Part shown: positions 43,535 to 52,666 of the stretch, piece after piece
Layout of the letters: the number at the start of each line of letters is the position of its first letter
Numbering within the stretch: the stretch's first letter is position 1
Assembly: GCA_017615125.1 (NCBI GenBank)
Contig: JAGAAS010000042.1
Location: 31,311 to 95,310 of the forward strand
Direction of reading: 5' to 3'
DNA: 64,000 bases
DNA from: Bacteroidaceae bacterium
Lineage (GTDB): Bacteria; Bacteroidota; Bacteroidia; Bacteroidales; Bacteroidaceae
Made by a program: the position numbers and the translations under genes
The notes under the pieces: generated by a model
Database searches by the model: none
The model's input: only the letters and a program-made list of their open reading frames with translations
What the model was told of the DNA's origin: nothing

Positions 43535-46500
43535 TTAATTCAATTGAAAATTTAATCCCTCCTTATTTTTTACATAATTTATTAAATCGCTCGTTACCTC
43601 TACTTTTTTCGATCGGGAGCGAAGCGAAGCATTGTATTTCCTGTCGGCAGTCTGAATCTCAAAAAGGACATCTGTTTTTCCAGGATGAGACGAGACGATT
43701 GCTTCCAGTTCATTTACCACTTCCTCGTCCAGATCTTCAAGGTTGAACGAAATTGTGATACTACGTATAAGGCTGTCCTTCACATCAGGAAGCAATCTTA
43801 CGGAATCTATACGGAGTTCCAATTCCTCTTGCTTGTACTTTTTAGGAGCAACCTGCCCTTCAAGGTACACAAAATAGTTAGGACGTAACAGATTGGAAAA
43901 CTGCACCCAGTTGTCAAAGAATACAAAATCAGATGTCCCGGAAAGGTCCTCTATCTTCACTTTCCCATAGGGCTTGTTCTTTTTCGTCATCCCCTCGTGG
44001 AATTCCGTTACTATACCACCCATCGTCAGTGTCTTTCCTTGCAGCGGGGTAAGATCCGTCAAGTCGGCCATACGCGTATTACATACATTCTCCAGAATGA
44101 TACGATATTCGTCCAATGGATGAGCCGATAGATAGATGCCAACTAGTTCCCTTTCCTTGTCCAACTTCAAAATCGTTGGCCAAGGAAGCGTTTCCAAAAC
44201 CTTCGGACGTGAGATAGTCACATCTCCCATCGCCCCGAAAAGAGAATTAGCCTGCTCAGCAGCGTCCTGCTGGTATAGCTGTCCATAGCGCATCAACTGA
44301 TCGAGCCAAACCTCTCCCGCACGCCCCGTCGGAGCAAAGAACTGTTCTCGCGATACTGTTTCCAAGCTGTCGAACGCACCGGCTATTGCCATATTCTCAA
44401 TAGCCTTCTTGTTACAAGCAGTAAGATTGACTCGTTCTACCACATCAAAAACATCTTTGTATGGACCATTCTTCTCTCGTTCATCGATAATGGCTTCGAC
44501 GGCTCCTTCTCCTACCCCCTTGATTCCTGCCAAACCAAAGCGGAGATCTCCTTTCGCATTTGCGCTGAACTGCTTGCGGCTCTCATTTACATCTGGCCCG
44601 AGCACACTGATGCCCATAGCCTTGCACTCATCCATCAGTTTTGTTATTTCAGTGATGTCGCTAAGATTCCGACTAAGGTCAGCAGCCATATATTGGGCGG
44701 GATAGTGAGCTTTGAGATATGCCGTTTGATAAGCTACCCACGAATAGCACGTCGCATGACTCTTGTTGAACGCGTATGACGCAAACTTCTCCCAGTCGGC
44801 CCAGATTTTCTCCAGCACTTTCGGATCGTGTCCATTCGAGATTCCTCCTTCGATAAACTTCGGCTTCAGCATATCCAGCTTATCCTTCAGCTTCTTTCCC
44901 ATAGCCTTGCGGAGGGTATCGCTCTCGCCTCGTGTGAAGTTAGCAAGCAAACGGCTAAGAAGCATGACCTGCTCCTGATAGACCGTAATTCCATACGTCT
45001 CCTTCAGGTATTTTTCCATCACGGGGATATCATATACAATAGGTTTCTTCCCCGTTTTTCGGTCAATAAAATCTGGAATATAGTCCATCGGTCCCGGACG
45101 ATACAAGGCATTCATCGCTATCAAGTCCTCAAAGCACTCAGGATGAAGTTCGCGCAGATATTTCTGCATGCCGGGAGATTCGAACTGGAATGTTCCGATA
45201 GTCTTTCCCTCTTGATAGAGCTGATACGTGAGTGGGTCGTCAATCGGTATCTCATCAATATTCAGGTCTATCCCATAGCTCTCCTTGATGTTATTTACAG
45301 CCTCCTTCAAGATACTTAAGGTCTTCAATCCGAGGAAGTCCATTTTAATCAGTCCTGTCTCCTCAATGACACTTCCTTCGTACTGAGTGACTATCAGTCG
45401 TTCCTTCGTATCCTTATCTTCAGCAGTCGACACAGGAACCCAGTCTGTGACATCGTCTCGGCAGATAATAGTGCCGCACGCATGCACACCCATCTGCCGC
45501 ACGTTTCCTTCCAGCATCTTTGCATATTTGAAGGTATCGCGATAGAGCGGATTGGGGTCGGTAGCGGCTGCGTGTACCTCGGGTATCAGGTTGATGATGT
45601 TGGTAAGGTTCATCTTGTAGTTCTTTCCCGGAGACTCCTCGGGCAACCTGTCAGGAATAGCCTTGCACCACGCATTCACGATATCCAACGGCACCTTCTG
45701 CACACGGGCCACATCCTTGATGGCCGACTTTGCAGCCATCGTACCGTAGGTAATGATATGCGCCACCTTCTCAGCTCCGTATTTCTCAGTAACCCATTGA
45801 AGAACCCTCCCACGCCCGTCGTCGTCGAAATCCACATCGATATCAGGAAGCGATATTCTGTCAGGATTCAAGAAACGCTCAAACAGAAGGTCATAGCGGA
45901 TAGGGTCAATACGCGTTATTCCCAAGCAGTAGGCCACAGCGCTTCCTGCTGCGCTACCTCGCCCGGGCCCCACCCAGACGCCCAGTTCTTCGCGCGCAGC
46001 GCGAATAAAGTCCTGCACAATGAGGAAGTAGCCAGGAAAACCCATCGTCTTCATTATATGAAGTTCGAAGAGCAATTGGTCTTCCACCTCCTTCGTCATC
46101 TCCGGGTACATTTTCTTTGCGCCGTCGAACGTCAGCTTCTTCAGATAGTCTGCTTCCAGCTTAATGCGATAGAGCTTGTCATACCCGCCTAAGTCCTTGA
46201 TTTTTTTCTGAGCTTCCTCGGGAGTGAGCACCACATTGCCCTTTTCGTCTCGGGTAAACTCGTTAAACAAGTCTTCCTCGGTGTATTTCGCCCTATACTC
46301 CTCCTCCGTGCCGAAGTCGGCAGGAATATCGAAGTTAGGCATGATGGCTGAGTGGTTGATGCTATAGAACTCCACCTGATTGCAGATGTCAACCGTATTC
46401 CGCAGTGCTTCGGGTACGTCACCGAAGATGCCGTTCATCTCCTCCGTTGTCTTGAACCATTCCTGTTTGGAATAGAGCATACGGTTCGGGTCGTCAAGGT

Positions 46501-47242
46501 CCCTTCCCGTTGAGAGGCAAATAAGCCTGTCGTGTGCTTCCGCATTCTCCTCGTCCACAAAGTGACAGTCGTTGGTACAAATGAGCCGGATGCCGTATTT
46601 CTTGCTATACTCCTTCAGCTTTTCGTTCACCGTGAGCTGAAGAGGATACGTCTCGTGGTTGGCACGGGGAACGGTAGCCTTGTGAAGCTGCAGCTCTAGA
46701 TAATAGTCATCGCCAAACACCCGATGATACCACTCGATGGCTTCCTCAGCCTCATCGAAACGTCCGGCAGTGATTTTGCGCGGCACCTCTCCTCCCAGAC
46801 AAGCCGATGCCACAATCAGCCCCTCGCGGTGCTTCTCCAGCTCATTCCTGTCGGTACGCGGATGATAGTAGTTTCCCTCCGTCCAAGCCTTCGAAACCAG
46901 CTTCACCAAGTTGTGATAGCCCACGTTATTCTTTGCCAGAACGATGAGATGATAGTTGGCATTGTCGATGCGCGGTTCCTTCTGGTGCATGTCGCGCGGA
47001 GCCACATACATCTCACAGCCGACGATGGGCTTGAAGAGAGGGAGGCCTTCCTTCTCGCGTTTCTTGTTCACCTTGCCTACATAATTAAGGAACTCCTTTA
47101 TTCCCATCATGTTTCCGTGATCGGTGACAGCCATCCCGGGCATTCCGTCGGCAATGGCTTTGTCGACCAGCTTGGGAATAGATGCTTGACCATCAAGGAC
47201 GGAGTATTGCGTATGAACGTGAAGATGTACAAAAGGTTCCAT
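43535..47242 (-). CDS. dnaE: DNA polymerase III alpha subunit
   Basis: DnaE is the replicative polymerase. At 1235 aa it has Bacteroidetes length. The N-terminal PHP domain has [16 protein letters not shown] and [10 protein letters not shown]. The polymerase core has [19 protein letters not shown] and the catalytic aspartates in [15 protein letters not shown], with RQMGVHACG and [17 protein letters not shown]. Helix-hairpin-helix and OB-fold regions follow ([20 protein letters not shown]). A TATCTTTG box lies at 47277-47284. trxA follows on the same strand. Confidence 0.98.
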   Translation of the reverse strand: MEPFVHLHVHTQYSVLDGQASIPKLVDKAIADGMPGMAVTDHGNMMGIKEFLNYVGKVNKKREKEGLPLFKPIVGCEMYVAPRDMHQKEPRIDNANYHLIVLAKNNVGYHNLVKLVSKAWTEGNYYHPRTDRNELEKHREGLIVASACLGGEVPRKITAGRFDEAEEAIEWYHRVFGDDYYLELQLHKATVPRANHETYPLQLTVNEKLKEYSKKYGIRLICTNDCHFVDEENAEAHDRLICLSTGRDLDDPNRMLYSKQEWFKTTEEMNGIFGDVPEALRNTVDICNQVEFYSINHSAIMPNFDIPADFGTEEEYRAKYTEEDLFNEFTRDEKGNVVLTPEEAQKKIKDLGGYDKLYRIKLEADYLKKLTFDGAKKMYPEMTKEVEDQLLFELHIMKTMGFPGYFLIVQDFIRAAREELGVWVGPGRGSAAGSAVAYCLGITRIDPIRYDLLFERFLNPDRISLPDIDVDFDDDGRGRVLQWVTEKYGAEKVAHIITYGTMAAKSAIKDVARVQKVPLDIVNAWCKAIPDRLPEESPGKNYKMNLTNIINLIPEVHAAATDPNPLYRDTFKYAKMLEGNVRQMGVHACGTIICRDDVTDWVPVSTAEDKDTKERLIVTQYEGSVIEETGLIKMDFLGLKTLSILKEAVNNIKESYGIDLNIDEIPIDDPLTYQLYQEGKTIGTFQFESPGMQKYLRELHPECFEDLIAMNALYRPGPMDYIPDFIDRKTGKKPIVYDIPVMEKYLKETYGITVYQEQVMLLSRLLANFTRGESDTLRKAMGKKLKDKLDMLKPKFIEGGISNGHDPKVLEKIWADWEKFASYAFNKSHATCYSWVAYQTAYLKAHYPAQYMAADLSRNLSDITEITKLMDECKAMGISVLGPDVNESRKQFSANAKGDLRFGLAGIKGVGEGAVEAIIDEREKNGPYKDVFDVVERVNLTACNKKAIENMAIAGAFDSLETVSREQFFAPTGRAGEVWLDQLMRYGQLYQQDAAEQANSLFGAMGDVTISRPKVLETLPWPTILKLDKERELVGIYLSAHPLDEYRIILENVCNTRMADLTDLTPLQGKTLTMGGIVTEFHEGMTKKNKPYGKVKIEDLSGTSDFVFFDNWVQFSNLLRPNYFVYLEGQVAPKKYKQEELELRIDSVRLLPDVKDSLIRSITISFNLEDLDEEVVNELEAIVSSHPGKTDVLFEIQTADRKYNASLRSRSKKVEVTSDLINYVKNKEGLNFQLN

Positions 47243-47276
47243 TATGCAGTGTCTTTCTTTATCGTTTTTCTATCGG

Positions 47277-47284
47277 CAAAGATA
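47277..47284 (-). promoter_or_regulatory. -7 box TATCTTTG of dnaE
   Basis: TAnnTTTG match on the minus strand, 35 bp upstream of dnaE. Confidence 0.55.
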
Positions 47285-47450
47285 ATCAAAAGAACCCATT
47301 CCTCCGAGGTTTTCTCTGCCTTTTTTTCCACAAAAAACGAGATTAACGTCATAGGCCTTTTACGGCTGCATAAGGGAGACTATTTGCGTTGTTTGCAATC
47401 TTTTTTCCGAAAGAGAATAGGAAACGCCGATAAATTTGTATTTTTGTGGC

Positions 47451-49016
47451 GTGAAAGCAGCGCATCTCCTCCTATCCCTCTTGCTGGCATCTGGATTGTG
47501 CTTGACAACAGAAGCCCAGACTGCCGCTTCGAGCCCTTCCCTCTGGGAGGAAAGCACGCCGCACACGCCCCTGCAGAAGCGCGAATACCGCGCTGTCTGG
47601 CTCACTACGCTCAAGAATCTCGACTGGCCCAGCAAACCGGGCGTGACACCTGCAGACGAAGCCCGGCAGAAAGCAGAACTATGTACCATACTCGACACGC
47701 TGCAAGCTGTCGGCATCAACACCGTGCTGCTGCAGACCCGTCTTCGCGGAGATGTCATCTACCCCTCGCTCATCGAGCCTTTTGCAACCGTCATCACCGG
47801 GAAGGAAGGCCGACGTCCGAGCTACGATCCGCTGGAGTTTGCTGTTGCAGAGTGTCATCGCAGAGGGATGCAATGCCACGCGTGGATAGTAGCCCTTCAG
47901 GTCAAGGACAACCAGTATGTCGATCCTTCGCAGTCAGCCGTTGTCGAGCATCTCTGCAACGTAGTTGACGAAGTGGTAAGGAACTACGACATCGACGGCA
48001 TCCATCTCGACTACATCCGCTATCCGGAAAGCGCCAAAGGGAATGCCCAATGGCGACGCGACAACGTCACACGTTGCATGCGTGCCGTTTACAACACAGT
48101 AAAAGAGAGAAAGCCTTGGGTATGCGTGAGCGCTGCTACGTTAGGCAAGTACCGCGACACGAAACGCTACTCTTCCTCAGGATGGAACGCCTACAACACC
48201 GTCTTTCAGGAAGCGCAGGCTTGGACAAGCGAAGGCATCGTCGATGCACTCTTCCCGATGCTCTACTATCGCGACAAGCACTACTACCCATTCGTTGCCG
48301 ACTGGGCTGAACATGCTCACGGGAAGCACTTCGTAGCCGGGCTTGGCATCTACCAGCTCGACAGAGCCGAACAGAACTGGGAGCTGACAGCCTTGCGCAG
48401 CCAGATTGAGTTCATGCGCAGTTTCGAAGGAAGCATCAGGGAGAGCACGGAGCCTGGCTGGGGCTTCGAGAAGATTCGCGAGGGAATGGTTTACGGCAGC
48501 GGAGCCAGCGGATATGCTCTCTTCAGGGCTGGCTTCATCATGAACAACACCAAAGGCATCCGCAATGAGATACGTGCCTGGAACGCGCGCCCGGCTCTCG
48601 TTCCTGCTATTTCTTCCTCCCCTTCCGTCTCCCCATCGGCACCCGAATACCTTCACGGCTCCATTCAGGGCGACAAGGTAACGCTCCGATGGGCTCCGTC
48701 GACACGTCTCGGGCAGCAGGCGTCCACGCCCGAGCACACCGTCACGACTCACAGCGAAGAGCCCGTCAAGTACAATCTATACCGCAGCATAGGCTCCCCC
48801 GTCGACATCGCAAATGGGCGGCATCTGTGGCTTACCTATCAGGAAGAGACAAGCCTGACGGCTACACGCAGCACACGCCGGCAGACGACATACTACGCCG
48901 TAACGGCTATCGACAGGTACGGAAACGAAAGCGCCCCAGTCTATTGGGCCGACAAAGTTCTTCAGCCCAAGAAGACGGACAAGACACTTCACCCCATAAA
49001 GAAAGGACAACAGTGA
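47451..49016 (+). CDS. GHL10-family (DUF187) secreted glycoside hydrolase
   Basis: The 521-aa protein has a signal peptide (LLLSLLLASGLCLTTEAQ) and the GHL10 barrel: KREYRAVWLTTLKNLDWPS, INTVLLQTRLRGDVIYPS, RGMQCHAWIVALQV, YDIDGIHLDYIRYPE and DALFPMLYYRD. A C-terminal fibronectin-III-like domain follows (KVTLRWAPSTRLG, YNLYRSIG, YYAVTAIDRYGNES). Some relatives (DigH of E. coli) cleave peptidoglycan glycan strands without stem peptides; others act on other glycans. I chose GTG 47451, since the only earlier in-frame start would disturb the signal; TAAATTTG and TATTTTTG boxes at 47431-47446 lie almost on it. The stop codon overlaps the start of the next gene. Confidence 0.85.
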   Translation: MKAAHLLLSLLLASGLCLTTEAQTAASSPSLWEESTPHTPLQKREYRAVWLTTLKNLDWPSKPGVTPADEARQKAELCTILDTLQAVGINTVLLQTRLRGDVIYPSLIEPFATVITGKEGRRPSYDPLEFAVAECHRRGMQCHAWIVALQVKDNQYVDPSQSAVVEHLCNVVDEVVRNYDIDGIHLDYIRYPESAKGNAQWRRDNVTRCMRAVYNTVKERKPWVCVSAATLGKYRDTKRYSSSGWNAYNTVFQEAQAWTSEGIVDALFPMLYYRDKHYYPFVADWAEHAHGKHFVAGLGIYQLDRAEQNWELTALRSQIEFMRSFEGSIRESTEPGWGFEKIREGMVYGSGASGYALFRAGFIMNNTKGIRNEIRAWNARPALVPAISSSPSVSPSAPEYLHGSIQGDKVTLRWAPSTRLGQQASTPEHTVTTHSEEPVKYNLYRSIGSPVDIANGRHLWLTYQEETSLTATRSTRRQTTYYAVTAIDRYGNESAPVYWADKVLQPKKTDKTLHPIKKGQQ

Positions 49017-49744
49017 AAAACATCATCATCGCAGCAGGATACGCCACACGCCTCTATCCGCTCACAGAGAATTTCCCCAAGCCCCTCCTCCAGATAGGCG
49101 GGAGCACCATCCTCGGACGACTGATAGAGGACGTCGACACGTTCCCCGAGATAGACGAGCACATCATCATCAGCAACCACAAGTTCGTCAGCCACTTCGC
49201 CGACTGGGCGAAGGACACCGCTACGCGCTGCCCCATCCGCATCATCGACGACGGTACCTCCACCAACGAGACGCGGCTCGGCGCCGTGCGCGACTTGCTC
49301 CTCGCTATCAGCCAGTTAGACAACGACGAGGACATCCTAGTGATGGCTGCCGACAACATCCTCCCCTTCTCGCTACGAGGCTTCATCGATGCCTTCAAGG
49401 AAAAGAAGACCTCCATGATTATGTGCCACAACGAGCCCTCCATCAAGGCGCTGCAACGCACAGGAGTCATCCGCGTCGACGACGACTGGCGCGTGCTCGA
49501 GATGCAGGAGAAGCCTGAGGTGCCCTGCTCCCATTGGGCCGTTCCTCCTTTTTATATTTATACGTCAGCCGACATGCCCCTCATCCGCACCTGCCTCGAG
49601 CACGGATGCGGCTTCGACGCGCCGGGCAATCTTGCCCATTTCCTCGTTGACAACAGCGTGCTCCACGCCTGGCAGATGCCCGCAGCCCGCTTCGACATCG
49701 GCTCGCTCGACAGCTACGAAGAGGCCCAGCGCATCTTTGGGTAA
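49013..49744 (+). CDS. Sugar-phosphate nucleotidyltransferase (MurU/RmlA-type)
   Basis: The 243-aa protein has the nucleotidyltransferase signature IIIAAGYATRLYPLTENFPK (G-x-G-T-R-type loop in variant form) followed by PLLQIGGSTILGRLIEDV, with DILVMAADNILPF (metal-binding Asp) and FDIGSLDSYEEAQ at the end. It joins a nucleoside triphosphate to a sugar 1-phosphate. The size fits MurNAc-1-P uridylyltransferase or RmlA-like short forms; the sugar cannot be read. GTG 49013 overlaps the TGA of the upstream GHL10 gene (GTGA), with AAAGGA upstream, so the two are translationally coupled. The longer open frame from 48689 is a shadow. Confidence 0.88.
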   Translation: MKNIIIAAGYATRLYPLTENFPKPLLQIGGSTILGRLIEDVDTFPEIDEHIIISNHKFVSHFADWAKDTATRCPIRIIDDGTSTNETRLGAVRDLLLAISQLDNDEDILVMAADNILPFSLRGFIDAFKEKKTSMIMCHNEPSIKALQRTGVIRVDDDWRVLEMQEKPEVPCSHWAVPPFYIYTSADMPLIRTCLEHGCGFDAPGNLAHFLVDNSVLHAWQMPAARFDIGSLDSYEEAQRIFG

Positions 49745-49811
49745 AAGCCGAAAAAACTCTGTAGAGAAATCCGTCCTTTTTGCGGGAAAAACGATAAGCT
49801 CTATCGCATAC

Positions 49812-49902
49812 AGATTTTTCCCTTCTCCAAAAAAAATTATGGAGAAGGGAAAAAATTTTTTTCTTTCTTCATACGGCGAGATTCTTTCTTCATATTTCAC
49901 CC
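49812..49902 (-). repeat. Dispersed repeat family 1, copy 6
   Basis: The core is at 49870-49880 (minus). On the minus strand it reads ATATGAAGAAAGAATCTCGC, the core ATG, an A/T arm, TTCCCTTCTCCATAATTTT, and TGGAGAAGGG. The last two parts are inverted to each other. It lies downstream of the nucleotidyltransferase gene and before the 6S-like RNA. Confidence 0.88.
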
Positions 49903-50021
49903 TCGTCAAAATGGGCTGAGATGTGTTTTTAGGAAGACTGCCTTTAAGCATAACAAATCGCTTTTTTGTTGGCGAAAAAATCAAAGCTGAAAGTTTTCCC
50001 AAAAAGAAAAAAGGAAAACGT

Positions 50022-50051
50022 TTTGTTCTCTCCAAAATTTCTTTACCTTTG
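50022..50051 (+). promoter_or_regulatory. Promoter upstream of the 6S-like RNA (TTTG-N18-TACCTTTG)
   Basis: TTTG at 50022-50025 and TACCTTTG at 50044-50051. The predicted start near 50057 coincides with the first base of an 8-bp stem (GTTTCTAC at 50057-50064 with GTAGAAAC at 50106-50113). Confidence 0.7.
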
Positions 50052-50152
50052 TGGCAGTTTCTACCCCACTAGGAATCTTTTCATCCAAAGATTATCGGCA
50101 ATTCAGTAGAAACACGACATAATGGAAAGTGTTTGCTAACGCTTTGTTTTTG

Positions 50153-50354
50153 TTTGCTTTGAACGTAGGAAATTCAAACGAGAAATACAAAGACAACGCA
50201 GAGGTAGGCGCAGCGGATAGGTATATAACCATTCCGTTAGTGTGCTGGGGGCTCTCCTGCCCTCAAGCACACTTAACGGACATCAAATATACCAATAGCG
50301 CGGGTGTCTTATCTGTTTGTTTTATTTCTCGGGTTTCCTACGACCTAAAGCAAA
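50153..50354 (+). ncRNA. Rod-shaped structured RNA, 6S-like
   Basis: The ends pair repeatedly, from outside inward: TTTGCTTT (50153) with AAAGCAAA (50347), CGTAGGAAA (50164) with TTTCCTACG (50334), CGAGAAAT (50179) with ATTTCTCG (50324), ACAAA with TTTGT, CAGA with TCTG, GCGC with GCGC, and GGTATAT (50220) with ATATACC (50287). A terminal hairpin CCGTTA-TGTGCT pairs with AGCACA-TAACGG. This gives a single rod of about 200 nt with a loose centre and a closed apical hairpin, the architecture of 6S RNA, which binds RNA polymerase in stationary phase. A forward promoter lies at 50022-50051. A 92-codon frame over the region has no protein features. Family assignment is inference from shape only. 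Confidence 0.75.
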
Positions 50355-50456
50355 AAACGGCCAGAAGCAAGACGCCCCGCTTTCTTTTTATTAACAGGAA
50401 GGATTAACAACCCGATGTAAAAGACATATATGTTTAACCAATTAAACCATAACACC

Positions 50457-51368
50457 ATGAAAAAGTATCGTTTAATTCTTTTCGCTGTTCTTGCTGTGAC
50501 GCTTGCATCATGCTCCACAACAACAAAAATCTACCAAGTTTATGACGTAGAATCTACCGACCTAAAGCAGTCCGATGGCTGTCTTGCTTTTTCTAACGAA
50601 GACTGCGAGATCACATATGCCAGCATGTGGGCTGAAGGCGGAGACGTCAGCTTCGTTTTTGAGAACAAAACTGACAAGGATATCTATCTTTACATGAGCA
50701 AGTCTTTCTTTATACGAAATGGAGTTGCCTACGATTATTACGATGATAAGGAGTATTCCAAAACATCAACCATTAGTTTGGGAGCTAGTGAAGCATACGC
50801 AGCTAGCGCATATGGGAAATTTATCACTAACGGAGGAAGATACTATCCCGGGACTGTCTCAAAAGTCGTTACGGGAGAGGCTGGCATCGCTTCTTCTTAT
50901 GGAGTTTCCACCAAAGAGCCTGAATTAATCTGCGTTCCAGCACATTCCATGAAAATTATACCCGGTTTTAGTATTTCTAAGTATTTTTACCTTGACTGTG
51001 ACGACAAAGATTTCAATACCCCGAAAAAGAAATCTAACACCATCAATTATTCAAAGGATAATTCGCCCGTTGTATTCCGCAACAGAATTGCCTACGCATA
51101 CGGAACATCCGATGAAATTAAATACATCGACAATGAATTCTATGTGTCTTCTGTCACAAACTACAAAGATAAAGAAGGAGTAACATATGAGTTAAGCAAA
51201 GAAAAAGATTGTATTTCAAAAAAGGAGACAGAAACGAGCAACTCACTTATAAGCGGAAGTAAACGTTTTTACAACACTAAATCAGAGACAGAGTCTCATC
51301 CCTTTGGAGTAGTTGCTTTTATTATAGCAATTTTGGGAGCGATAGTTGTTGTCAAAAATCTTTTTTAA
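50457..51368 (+). CDS. Lipoprotein of unknown function
   Basis: The 303-aa protein has a lipoprotein signal (LILFAVLAVTLASC) and a C-terminal membrane helix (FGVVAFIIAILGAIVVVKNLF). The body is beta-rich and polar with Tyr- and Lys-rich stretches (YDYYDDKEYSKTSTISLG, VPAHSMKIIPGFSISKYF). The base composition is more A+T-rich than the neighbouring genes. ATG 50457 is used; an upstream in-frame ATG at 50430 would add nine residues ahead of the signal. No family is recognised. Confidence 0.78.
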   Translation: MKKYRLILFAVLAVTLASCSTTTKIYQVYDVESTDLKQSDGCLAFSNEDCEITYASMWAEGGDVSFVFENKTDKDIYLYMSKSFFIRNGVAYDYYDDKEYSKTSTISLGASEAYAASAYGKFITNGGRYYPGTVSKVVTGEAGIASSYGVSTKEPELICVPAHSMKIIPGFSISKYFYLDCDDKDFNTPKKKSNTINYSKDNSPVVFRNRIAYAYGTSDEIKYIDNEFYVSSVTNYKDKEGVTYELSKEKDCISKKETETSNSLISGSKRFYNTKSETESHPFGVVAFIIAILGAIVVVKNLF

Positions 51369-51395
51369 CCCACTTTTATTCAATAAAGAAATTTC

Positions 51396-51425
51396 TTGCT
51401 GTTCATATAGGAACATGAGCAGCAA
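51396..51425. terminator. Inverted repeat between convergent genes
   Basis: TTGCTGtTCAT and ATGAgCAGCAA pair over 11 bp around an eight-base loop. On the minus strand a T-rich stretch follows, so it may end the epimerase transcript. Confidence 0.5.
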
Positions 51426-51483
51426 TATTAAAATGGGTAAGCGAATGAAGGGAATCCGCTTGGGTGGGTTTCCTGCGGGAGGT

Positions 51484-52521
51484 TTAACGCAAGGGGTTCT
51501 TGTCGGATTTGTACCAGGCGATGAACTTTCCTATGCCTTCGTGGAGCGTTGTCGTGGGGCGGTAGCCCATTTCGCGCTCCAGCTTGGAGGTATCGGCATA
51601 CGTCTGATAGACGTCGCCCTGCTGCATGGGGAGGAATTCTTTCTTTGCCTCCGTACCGAGAGCGCCCTCAATCTCGCTGATGAAGTCCATCAGCTTCACA
51701 GGCTGGGAGCAGCCGATGTTATACACGCGCCAGGGGACCTCGTTGGGGCAGTCGGCTGCCACAGGAGGGTTGTCGATGACCTGGATGGTGCCCTGCACGA
51801 TGTCGTCGATGAAGGTGAAGTCGCGGCTCAAGTCGCCGTGATTGAAGACCTTGATGGGCTCCCCGTTGGAGATAGCTTTGGCGAAGAGCATGGGAGCCAT
51901 ATCGGGACGCCCCCAAGGACCGTAGACGGTGAAGAAACGAAGCCCAGTTGTAGGCAGCGCATAGAGCTTGCTGTAGGAATGAGCCATCAGCTCGTTGGCT
52001 TTCTTGCTGGCAGCATAGAGGCTCACGGGCGAGTCAACCTTGTCGTCCTCGCTGAAGGGAACCTTGCTGTTGAGCCCATAGACAGAGGAGGAGGAAGCGT
52101 AGACGAGGTACTTCACGCTGTTGTGCCGGCAGCACTCGAGGATATTCATGAACCCCACGAGATTGCTGTCGAGATAGGCGTAGGGATTTGTTATGGAGTA
52201 GCGCACGCCTGCCTGCGCAGCGAGGTTGACAACGGTGTCGAACTGCTCGTCGGCAAAGAGCCGCTCCAGCTCGCTCCTGTCGGTCAGGTCGGTGCGGACG
52301 AAGCGGTAGTTGGGAAACAAGGTGCTCTGCACCATTTCGTTGTCGTAGAAGAAGTCGGCAGGACGTGTGACGCCGCACTCCGCCAGACGCCCAATCTTCA
52401 GGCGCACGTCGTAATAGTCGTTGATATTATCCAGTCCGACAACTTCTTCGCCCCGCTCGGCAAGCCTGTAGGCGAGCTTCGAGCCTATGAATCCGGCAGC
52501 GCCGGTAACCAATACTTTCAT
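51484..52521 (-). CDS. NAD-dependent sugar-nucleotide epimerase (UDP-glucuronate 4-epimerase type)
   Basis: The 345-aa SDR protein has the NAD-binding start MKVLVTGAAGFIGSKLA and LDNINDYYDVRLK, which is characteristic of UDP-glucuronate 4-epimerases. Also present are NLAAQAGVRYSITNP, the catalytic region VYASSSSVYGLN with LYAASKKANELMAH (YxxxK), and TGLRFFTVYGPWGRPDMA. It makes UDP-galacturonate for surface polysaccharides. ATG 52521 is the family start; the frame continues upstream past the promoter (52543-52576). It is a single gene, not in a polysaccharide cluster here. Confidence 0.93.
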   Translation of the reverse strand: MKVLVTGAAGFIGSKLAYRLAERGEEVVGLDNINDYYDVRLKIGRLAECGVTRPADFFYDNEMVQSTLFPNYRFVRTDLTDRSELERLFADEQFDTVVNLAAQAGVRYSITNPYAYLDSNLVGFMNILECCRHNSVKYLVYASSSSVYGLNSKVPFSEDDKVDSPVSLYAASKKANELMAHSYSKLYALPTTGLRFFTVYGPWGRPDMAPMLFAKAISNGEPIKVFNHGDLSRDFTFIDDIVQGTIQVIDNPPVAADCPNEVPWRVYNIGCSQPVKLMDFISEIEGALGTEAKKEFLPMQQGDVYQTYADTSKLEREMGYRPTTTLHEGIGKFIAWYKSDKNPLR

Positions 52522-52542
52522 CTCTTTTCTTGTTATTTTTTG

Positions 52543-52576
52543 CAAAAGTAGAAAAAAAGTGCGGCAAGAGGGCAAA
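52543..52576 (-). promoter_or_regulatory. Promoter of the epimerase (TTTG-N22-TACTTTTG)
   Basis: On the minus strand, TTTG (complement of 52573-52576) and TACTTTTG (complement of 52543-52550). The spacer is slightly long. Confidence 0.6.
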
Positions 52577-52593
52577 AATCGGAAGAAAAAGAC

Positions 52594-52601
52594 TAAGTTT
52601 G
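52594..52601 (+). promoter_or_regulatory. -7 box TAAGTTTG of the C1 peptidase gene
   Basis: TAnnTTTG match 66 bp upstream of the C1 peptidase start, divergent from the epimerase promoter. Confidence 0.5.
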
Positions 52602-52666
52602 CAGAAATTTTGTCCTATCAGAGCAAAAGAAAACCTAATTCACATATCCTACTTAAACCAAAAGAA

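Noticed and set aside
50129-50407. 92-codon frame covering the 6S-like region
   Set aside because: The same bases form a nested set of perfect stems, the frame has no ribosome-binding site, and its sequence has no recognisable features.
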